Source of the DNA: Geomesophilobacter sediminis
Lineage (GTDB): Bacteria > Desulfobacterota > Desulfuromonadia > Geobacterales > Geobacteraceae
Direction of reading: 5' to 3'
Assembly: GCF_016458275.1 (NCBI RefSeq)
Contig: NZ_JAEMHM010000023.1
Location: forward strand, 37,706-101,705
DNA: 64,000 nt
The notes below the pieces were generated by a model that was not told where the DNA came from, did not search any database, and saw only the letters and a list, made by a program, of their open reading frames with translations. A program made the translations under genes and the position numbers. Positions 58,093 through 64,000 of this stretch are shown one piece after another (positions within the stretch are counted from its first letter, which is position 1; each line of letters starts with the position of its first letter).

Positions 58093-59523
58093 CTACCGCG
58101 TCGTGAGCGCCTTTTGGATGTGGTGGCGCAGCGGCGCCATGATGTAGTCGAACGGCGAGTGCGGCTTGGTCCCGATCGCCACCGACGCCGACATCCCCGG
58201 CTTGATCACGTTCTTGTCCAACTGCTTGATCGAGGTCGGGTCGAACTCGAGCACCGCCGCGTAGTAGGGCTGCGGGTTGGGCGAGTTCTGCGGGATCAGC
58301 CGGTCGTCGGAGAGGTAGGTCACTTTGGCCCGGATGTCCGGCGTGTTGCGCGGGTCGAGTCCCATGATCCTCACCTCGGCCAGCTGTCCCACCGAAATCT
58401 CCCCGATGTCCTCCACCTTCACCTTCGCTTCCAGGATCAGGTGGTCCCCTACCGGGGCGATCTCCATGATCGTCTCGCGCGGCTGGACCACACCACCCAC
58501 CGTGGCCACCTTGAGTCCCACCACCCGTCCGGTCACCGGAGCCCGGATCACCTGGCGCTCCAGGGTGTCGCGCAAGGGGCGCACCCGCTCCTGCTGGTCG
58601 ATGCGGCGCATCGCCGACTGGCGCATCTCGTTGATCGCCCCCTGGATCCGCTCGGTGCGCAGCGCGATCATCCGCTGCTCCATCTCGGCGATCCGCTGCC
58701 GGTCGCTGGCGATGGAGGCGGAGAGCATCTCGCGCTCGCCGGCGTAGCTCGCCATCGCCCGCTGCAGGTCGAGGACCACGGTGTTGGTGACGTACCCCTG
58801 CTTCTGCAGGGTCATGTTCGCGTCGAGCTGCTGCTTGAGCGAGGCCATCTCCTGTTTCTTTGCGGCCAGCCGTTCCTGGGTCCCCCGCATCGACTCCCGG
58901 ATCTCGGAGATCTGCAGCTTGATCAGCTGGACCTGGTTGCTGAACGCGGCCCGGCGCGCGGCGAAGAGCCGGTTTTCCGACTGGATGACCCGCTGCACCG
59001 CCGGATCGTTGGCCCGGTCGGTCATTGCTTTAGGGTAGGGCACGCTCCCCATGTCCTTGCTTTCGGCGTCCAGGCGCGCCATCGCGGCCACTTCGGCGAG
59101 ATTCTGCTCCTCGAGCATGTTCACCAACGGCGCCACCTGGGTCGTCTCCAGCTTGATCAGGGGCTGTCCGGCCTGCACCATGTCTCCGTCCTTGACCAGG
59201 ATCTCCTTGATGATCCCCCCCTCCAGGTGCTGGACCGCCTGGCGTTTGCTCTTGAAGACGATCTCGGCGGGGGCCGAAATGGCGGCACGCAGCGGCACGT
59301 AGAGGACCCAGATCAGCACTCCGGCGAAGAAGAACAGGAGGATCCCCATCCCCGCGAGGATCGCCGGGCGCGGCGACATGGCTGCCTCGCGCTCCAGCGC
59401 ATCGCGGGAGCGGCTCAAGACCAGGGCGTTGGGGCCGGCGGCGGCCGGCAGCGAGTTCTCGCGCAGCTGCGGCACGGAGGCCGGTTCCGGTTGGGGTTCC
59501 TTTTTACGCAGTATTCCGAACAT
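58093..59523 (-). CDS. HlyD-family membrane fusion protein of the type I secretion system
   Basis: The 476-residue adaptor has one N-terminal TM helix (about 56-76), then the lipoyl/barrel half (AISAPAEIVFKSKRQAVQHLEGGIIKEILVKDGDMVQAGQPLIKLE). A long coiled coil follows (about 125-340), then the returning barrel half (VIRAPVTGRVVGLKVATVGGVVQPRETIMEIAPV) and C-terminus. It bridges the PrtD-like ABC transporter and TolC-like duct. The gene begins 24 bp after the ABC transporter gene. Confidence 0.93.
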   Translation of the reverse strand: MFGILRKKEPQPEPASVPQLRENSLPAAAGPNALVLSRSRDALEREAAMSPRPAILAGMGILLFFFAGVLIWVLYVPLRAAISAPAEIVFKSKRQAVQHLEGGIIKEILVKDGDMVQAGQPLIKLETTQVAPLVNMLEEQNLAEVAAMARLDAESKDMGSVPYPKAMTDRANDPAVQRVIQSENRLFAARRAAFSNQVQLIKLQISEIRESMRGTQERLAAKKQEMASLKQQLDANMTLQKQGYVTNTVVLDLQRAMASYAGEREMLSASIASDRQRIAEMEQRMIALRTERIQGAINEMRQSAMRRIDQQERVRPLRDTLERQVIRAPVTGRVVGLKVATVGGVVQPRETIMEIAPVGDHLILEAKVKVEDIGEISVGQLAEVRIMGLDPRNTPDIRAKVTYLSDDRLIPQNSPNPQPYYAAVLEFDPTSIKQLDKNVIKPGMSASVAIGTKPHSPFDYIMAPLRHHIQKALTTR

Positions 59524-59546
59524 AGCTCGTTATCCCTGAAGCGGTC

Positions 59547-61238
59547 CTAGGCGGTAACCTGGGCCCGCTGTTCTCCCTGGACTTGGGTCTGATGCGCCTG
59601 GTTGAGGACGGCGTCCTTGGAGCCGAAGGCGATGGCCATGCCCTCCTGCATGACGAGGAGCTTGTCCACGTGGGCGAGAAAGCTTGGGTTGTGGGTGATC
59701 AGGATCGTGGTCTTGCCGGCGGCCTTCAACTGGAGGAGGGCGTTTACCAGGGCCTGCTCCCCGGCCGAGTCGAGGCTGGAGTTGGGCTCGTCCAAGACCA
59801 GGATCTTCGGGTTGCCGTAGAGGGCGCGGGCAAAGCCGATCCGCTGGCGCTGTCCGCCGGAGAGGATGGCGCCCCCTTCGCCGACCTGGGTGTCGTAGCC
59901 GTTGGCCATGTGGAGAATGATTTCGTGGAGCCCGGCCAGCTTTGCCGCCGCGATGACCTTGTCCGAGTCCGGCTCTTCGAGGCGGGCGATGTTTTCCGCG
60001 ACGGTGCCGGCGAAAAGTTCGATGTCCTGGGGAAGGTAGCCGATATGCCGTCCCAGGCGTTCCGCAGGCCAGCTCCCCGCATCGGAACCGTCCAGGCGGA
60101 TCACCCCCTGCAGCGGTTTCCAGACGTTGACGAGCAGACGCGCCAGGGTCGACTTGCCCGAGGCGCTGGCGCCGACGATCCCGAGGAACTCCCCGGCGGC
60201 AAGGGAGAACGTGACATCCCGTACCAGGACCTTGCTGGTGGCGCGGATCCCGAAGGTGACGTGCTCCACGGAGATCTGACCGGTGGGGGGGGGGAGTTCC
60301 ATCAGGTGCGGCTCCCCCTCGGTCACCCGCTTGAAGAAGGCGTCGAGCCGGGTGTAGGCGGCCTTGGTTTCCAGAAGGCTCCCCCAGCCGGAGATGAGGT
60401 ACTCCATCGGACCGAGCGCCTTGCCGAATAGGATGCCGCCGGCGATCATCGCTCCCGGCGTGAAACTTGGGTCCTTAAGACAAATATAGGTACCGGTAGC
60501 CATGGCCATCGACTGGATGAACTGGCGCAGGAACTTGGTGGTGCCGTTGACCGCCCCGGCGCGGGAGCTGGCCCGGGTCTGCAGCACGATGGTCCGGTCG
60601 TTGAGCCCGGACCATCGCCGGATCAGGCTCGCCTTCATCCCCATGGCGTTGACCGCCTCGGCATTGGTGACCCCGGAATTCATGAACCGCGACGCCTCCC
60701 GGTTCGCTCCGCTGGCTTCCGAGAGTTTTTGTTTGGTCAGGGAATTGCTCAGCATGGTGAGCAGCACCATGATGATCGACCCCAGCGTGAGCAGATAGAA
60801 GAGGTACGGGTTCATGACGTACAGGAGCACCATGTAGATCGGGAGCCAGGGTACGTCGAGTGCCTGCACCATCCCGTAGCCCGTGAGGAAGGTGCGGACC
60901 GTGGTGAGATCCTTCATGGCGTACCGATACTGGTCCCCCTCGGGAGAGGTCGCCTCCTCGATGGTCTTGTTGAGGACCAGCGGCGCAAGCTGCGCGTCGA
61001 TGGCGTTGTTCGCGGTAACCAGGATGTGGGACCGCACGACCTCGAGAGCCCCCATCACCACCAGGGCGATGAAGAGGAGCACGATCAGAAGCCAGAGCGC
61101 CTCCTCGCTGCGGGTGTTGATGACCCGGTCGTAGAGCTGCAGCATGAAATAGGTCGGCGACAGGAGGAGTAGGTTGATGATGAGGCTGAAGAAGGCGGCG
61201 GGAACAAAGAAAGTCTTTATAAAAAACAGTTTGCTCAT
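59547..61238 (-). CDS. Type I secretion permease/ATPase (PrtD-like)
   Basis: The ATG at 61238 gives 563 residues; a GTG at 61298 would add 20 residues without a ribosome-binding site. The N-terminal half has about six membrane helices, starting LFFIKTFFVPAAFFSLIINL. The C-terminal ATPase has Walker A GASASGKST, signature LSGGQRQRIGFARAL, Walker B ILVLDEPNSSLD and H-loop LITHNP. There is no N-terminal C39 peptidase domain, so the substrate is exported without leader cleavage. It is the first gene of the secretion operon. The divergent octapeptide-repeat gene is the most likely substrate. Confidence 0.93.
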   Translation of the reverse strand: MSKLFFIKTFFVPAAFFSLIINLLLLSPTYFMLQLYDRVINTRSEEALWLLIVLLFIALVVMGALEVVRSHILVTANNAIDAQLAPLVLNKTIEEATSPEGDQYRYAMKDLTTVRTFLTGYGMVQALDVPWLPIYMVLLYVMNPYLFYLLTLGSIIMVLLTMLSNSLTKQKLSEASGANREASRFMNSGVTNAEAVNAMGMKASLIRRWSGLNDRTIVLQTRASSRAGAVNGTTKFLRQFIQSMAMATGTYICLKDPSFTPGAMIAGGILFGKALGPMEYLISGWGSLLETKAAYTRLDAFFKRVTEGEPHLMELPPPTGQISVEHVTFGIRATSKVLVRDVTFSLAAGEFLGIVGASASGKSTLARLLVNVWKPLQGVIRLDGSDAGSWPAERLGRHIGYLPQDIELFAGTVAENIARLEEPDSDKVIAAAKLAGLHEIILHMANGYDTQVGEGGAILSGGQRQRIGFARALYGNPKILVLDEPNSSLDSAGEQALVNALLQLKAAGKTTILITHNPSFLAHVDKLLVMQEGMAIAFGSKDAVLNQAHQTQVQGEQRAQVTA

Positions 61239-61679
61239 GGATACCTGCTGTCCTTTGGTCCTCTGGCCTCGCGGGACGGAGATGGATTCGATCGCCACTG
61301 ACGGCTGCGGCCCGTTGAGCTGATCCGGAAAAGGGGCCGCGGCCCGGTGCCGGGCGTTATGATCGCGGCGCCCTTTCCGCCGGGAGTGCCGGTGTCAGAA
61401 TTCCGTCGCGCAGCGCGCTTTGCAACTGGCTGAAATGACGGAACAAAAAGGCTATCCCCCGTATAAGCAATATGCAGGCCAACTGCAGTGCCTGAGGCCC
61501 AGCGCCGTGGCGTAACGCCCGGCGTGCCGGGTCCCGTTTTGGGTGGGGTGTCGTGTGGGGAAAGTTTGACTTTCGGCCGGGGGAGCGGGGGCGGCGGAGC
61601 TCTCATTATAACGATATCGTCAGAATGTGTGTGATTAAGGGGAGTTGAAAAAAATTAGCATCTTTCGTGATTTTTTTTC
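61239..61679. other. Divergent intergenic region, secretion operon / repeat protein (left part)
   Basis: The 717-bp gap (61239-61955) between the ABC transporter and the giant repeat gene drops sharply in GC from about 61600. It contains CGATATCG and TTATAAC near 61606. No gene could be recognised; frames crossing the stretch lack ribosome-binding sites and family features. Promoters for both divergent units are expected here. Confidence 0.5.
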
Positions 61680-61707
61680 TTAAGTCTGCACCTTTGGCGG
61701 CCGATAA
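61680..61707 (+). promoter_or_regulatory. Sigma-28-like promoter upstream of the octapeptide-repeat gene
   Basis: TTAAG (61680-61684) and a perfect GCCGATAA (61700-61707) are 15 bp apart, the same layout as upstream of the two chemoreceptor genes. It gives a leader of about 245 nt before the ATG at 61956. The long leader lowers confidence. Confidence 0.5.
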
Positions 61708-61955
61708 CGAGAGTGTTCCCAAAAGGGTAAGGGCCGTTCCTTACCTGCAGTACGGTGAAACATCCTTGATTTTCCAGCATCTTTTTTGCCCTCGGGCAAT
61801 CCAGCTCTTTCATAAACGCTTTGGTTTTATCCGCATTGCCGACGATCGACCCGGATGGTTGGTCCGACGTTACTTCCTTAAATGCGGCTGTCAAAACCTG
61901 AAAGCATGGACGCGTAAATCTCTCAAAAAACAAGGACGGGTAAGGAGAACAGGTC

Positions 61956-64000
61956 ATGGCAACTTTTACCGGAGTACCGACGGACGTAATCGCATCCCTG
62001 AGTACGACTACCATCGCGGGGCTAACCACGGCTCAGGTGGCATCGCTTTCCACCGCTCAGGTTGCTGCCCTGACTTCGGATCAGCTGCGGGTGCTCAGCA
62101 CCACCAGCATCGTCACGATGACGAGTGCCGATATCGCTGCGATCAGCAGCGATAACATCAGCGTACTTACCACGACGCAGATCAAGGTGCTCACCACGGC
62201 GGACATCACCGCCCTTGATACCGCCCACGTTCATGCCCTGACCTCGGCGCAGGTGGGGGTTCTGACGACGGCCCAGGCCAAGGCGTTGGGGGCCACCGGG
62301 GTCGGCGCCTTGGGCTCCGATCAGCTGCGTGCCCTTTCGACCGCCGATATCGCCGTCCTCTCCACGGCGCAGATCCAGGCGATCAGCACCGATAACCTGG
62401 CGACTCTGACCACCGCGGAAGTCGCGGCGCTCACCACGGCCCAGGCCCAAGCCCTCGGTGCCGCCGGGGCCGGCGCCCTGACCTCCGATCAACTGCGCGC
62501 CCTGAGCACCGCTGATATCGCGGCCTTGACCACTGCGGAAATCGCGGCGATCAGCACCGACAACATCTCGACGCTGACGACCACTCAGGTTAAAGCGCTG
62601 ACCACCGCCGAGGTCCAGGCTCTCGACACCGCCCACGTCCAGGCGCTCGGGACCAACCAGGTCGCCGTCCTTTCGACCGCCCAGGCCCAGGCACTTGGCG
62701 CAGCCGGCGTCGGTGCCCTCACCTCCGATCAACTCCGTGCCCTTTCCACCGCCGACATCGCTGCCCTGACCACCGCAGAAGTCGCCGCCATCAGCACCGA
62801 CAATATCTCCACCCTGACCACCTCCGAGGTCAAAGCACTCACCACCGCCCAGATCGCCGGTCTCGACACCGCCCACGTCCAAGCGCTCGGGACCAACCAG
62901 GTCGCTGTCCTTTCTACCGCTCAGGCTCAGGCACTTGGTGCGGCAGGGGTAGGCGCCCTTACCTCCGATCAGCTCCGCGCCCTGACCACCACCGACGTCG
63001 CAGCCCTGACCACCGCAGAGATCCAGGCGATCAGCACCGCTAACCTGGCGACCCTGACCACCGCGGAAATCGCGTCACTGACCACGGCTCAGGCACAGGC
63101 ACTTGGCGCTACCGGCATCGCAGCGCTTGACTCCGGCCAGCTCCGTTCCCTGAGCACTCAGGATGTGGCGGCACTTACTACCGCCGAGGTAGCAGCGATC
63201 AGCACCGACAACATCTCCCTGCTGACCACCGCTCAGGTCAAGGCAATGACCACGGCGCAGATCGCCGGCCTCGACACCGCCCACGTCCAGGCCCTGAGCA
63301 CCGCGGAGGTCGCGGTTCTCTCGACCGGCCAGGCTCAGGCCCTTGGCGCAGCCGGCGTCGGCGCACTTACCTCCGATCAGCTCCGTGCGCTGAACACCGC
63401 CGATATCGCAGTCCTGACCACCGCAGAGATCGCGGCAATCAGCACCGATAACATCTCCACGTTGACCACTTCCGAGGTGAAGGCCCTTACCACCGCCCAG
63501 ATCGCCGGCCTCGACACCGCCCACGTTCAGGCGCTCGGGACCAACCAGGTCGCCGTTCTCTCCACTGCCCAGGCCCAGGCACTCGGTGCTGCAGGGGTTG
63601 GGGCCCTTTCCTCCGATCAGCTCCGTGCCCTTACCACCGCAGACGTCGCAGCCCTGACCACCGCCGAGATCCAGGCGATCAGCACCGCCAACCTGGCGAC
63701 CCTGACCACCGCGGAAATCGCGGCACTGACCACGGCTCAGGCACAGGCACTTGGCGCAACCGGCATCGCAGCGCTTGACTCCGGCCAGCTGCGTTCCCTG
63801 AGCACTCAGGATGTGGCGGCACTTACTACCGCCGAGGTAGCGGCCATCAGCACCGATAACATCTCCCTGCTGACCACCGCACAGGTCAAGGCAATGACCA
63901 CGGCCCAGATCGCCGGCCTTGATACCGCCCACGTCCAGGCCCTGAGCACCGCGGAGGTCGCGGTTCTCTCGACCGGCCAGGCTCAGGCCCTTGGCGCAGC
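61956..64000 (+). CDS. Giant octapeptide-repeat surface/secreted protein, 5' part
   Basis: AAGGAG precedes the ATG and the frame stays open for 681 codons to the window edge. After only 14 residues (MATFTGVPTDVIAS) the protein becomes an uninterrupted series of 8-residue units of the form L-(S/T)-T-A-(Q/E/D)-(V/I)-x-A, such as LTTAQVAS, LSTADIAA, ISTDNIST and LDTAHVQA. It has no Cys, Trp, Tyr, Phe or Pro in the repeats. There is no signal peptide, consistent with type I secretion through the divergent PrtD/HlyD/TolC genes, whose signal would be C-terminal and outside the window. The S/T-x-x-E/Q/D capping pattern suggests short helices stacked as a solenoid. It is a probable adhesin or matrix protein. 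Confidence 0.8.
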   Translation, partial: MATFTGVPTDVIASLSTTTIAGLTTAQVASLSTAQVAALTSDQLRVLSTTSIVTMTSADIAAISSDNISVLTTTQIKVLTTADITALDTAHVHALTSAQVGVLTTAQAKALGATGVGALGSDQLRALSTADIAVLSTAQIQAISTDNLATLTTAEVAALTTAQAQALGAAGAGALTSDQLRALSTADIAALTTAEIAAISTDNISTLTTTQVKALTTAEVQALDTAHVQALGTNQVAVLSTAQAQALGAAGVGALTSDQLRALSTADIAALTTAEVAAISTDNISTLTTSEVKALTTAQIAGLDTAHVQALGTNQVAVLSTAQAQALGAAGVGALTSDQLRALTTTDVAALTTAEIQAISTANLATLTTAEIASLTTAQAQALGATGIAALDSGQLRSLSTQDVAALTTAEVAAISTDNISLLTTAQVKAMTTAQIAGLDTAHVQALSTAEVAVLSTGQAQALGAAGVGALTSDQLRALNTADIAVLTTAEIAAISTDNISTLTTSEVKALTTAQIAGLDTAHVQALGTNQVAVLSTAQAQALGAAGVGALSSDQLRALTTADVAALTTAEIQAISTANLATLTTAEIAALTTAQAQALGATGIAALDSGQLRSLSTQDVAALTTAEVAAISTDNISLLTTAQVKAMTTAQIAGLDTAHVQALSTAEVAVLSTGQAQALGA
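61998..64000 (+). repeat. 24-bp coding repeat with 648-bp higher-order repeat
   Basis: About 83 in-frame 24-bp units run to the window edge. Distinct unit types recur in blocks of 10, 10 and 7 octads, each block opening with a ..(S/D)xQLR(A/S) unit and closing with LGA(A/T)G(V/I)xA. The sum, 27 octads or 648 bp, is the super-repeat; for example CAGCGCTTGACTCCGGCCAG occurs at 63121 and 63769, exactly 648 bp apart, with nearly identical flanking DNA. Confidence 0.9.

Noticed and set aside
61655..62155. Two overlapping frames (124 and 162 codons) across the start of the octapeptide-repeat gene
   Set aside because: Both run through the AT-rich leader and then out of frame through the repeats; the frame from 61956 has a ribosome-binding site and strict octad periodicity.
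62022..63932. Minus-strand Gly/Cys-rich frames (about 286 codons each) over the repeat gene
   Set aside because: They are antisense readings of the 24-bp repeat, which keep all frames open because of the repeat composition; no start signals support them.
61998..64000. CRISPR-like array
   Set aside because: The periodic repeats are contiguous 24-bp coding units without unique spacers and keep one reading frame.

Overview
The window reads as a GC-rich chromosomal segment from a Desulfuromonadota bacterium of the Geobacter/Geomonas/Citrifermentans type. This is inferred from gene content: a PocR-type multi-PAS kinase, a bacteriohemerythrin, a nine-heme (or ten-heme) c-type cytochrome, a poly-HAMP chemoreceptor, a chemoreceptor-PilZ fusion, a cytochrome/periplasmic-binding-protein fusion, a PEP-CTERM protein and many dispersed palindromic repeats. 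No rRNA, tRNA, CRISPR array, transposase or phage gene was found. Both window ends cut through genes (1-1833 on the minus strand, 61956-64000 on the plus strand).

Layout. 1-2.3 kb: a secreted DUF3443/Ig-like lipoprotein with its DUF2844 partner. 2.3-7.2 kb: a repeat-filled gap, then signalling genes (PAS/Cys protein, NarL-type regulator, PocR-PAS kinase) and a divergent hemerythrin. 7.4-16.4 kb: single genes (GT2 glycosyltransferase, multiheme cytochrome, MocA-like nucleotidyltransferase, MCP-PilZ, HtrA-like protease, PAS-GGDEF cyclase, outer-membrane barrel). 16.9-23.3 kb: a hybrid kinase with a PhnD-like sensor protein, and a poly-HAMP chemoreceptor. 23.4-26.3 kb: a VapBC-like toxin-antitoxin pair, cysM and a PEP-CTERM protein.

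26.6-37.5 kb is a minus-strand exopolysaccharide operon. In transcription order it holds a 35-codon wecB-like remnant, a large dockerin-bearing TIM-barrel protein, a cohesin-like lipoprotein, an NfrB-like glycosyltransferase with MshEN-like (c-di-GMP-type) repeats, an NfrA-like TPR/outer-membrane protein and a DUF4434 protein. It resembles the E. coli NfrAB glycan pathway, with an added surface cohesin-dockerin pair. 37.9-44.2 kb: a metallophosphoesterase, then a plus-strand operon joining a heme-bearing periplasmic binding protein to a MacB/LolCDE-type ABC transporter. 44.3-53.6 kb: HdeD-like protein, signal peptidase I with an ECF sigma factor and a 58-residue protein, a 4-Cys protein, a multicopper oxidase, LigD, a DUF72 protein and a zinc-ribbon membrane protein.

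53.8-64 kb is a type I secretion locus: TolC-like, two zinc-ribbon membrane proteins, HlyD-like and PrtD-like genes on the minus strand. Divergent to them is the start of a giant protein built almost entirely of 8-residue repeats (about 83 in the window), organised in a 648-bp higher-order repeat. This protein is the likely secreted substrate. Its upstream region and those of both chemoreceptors share sigma-28-like (flagellar) promoter elements, suggesting co-regulation of motility and surface adhesion.
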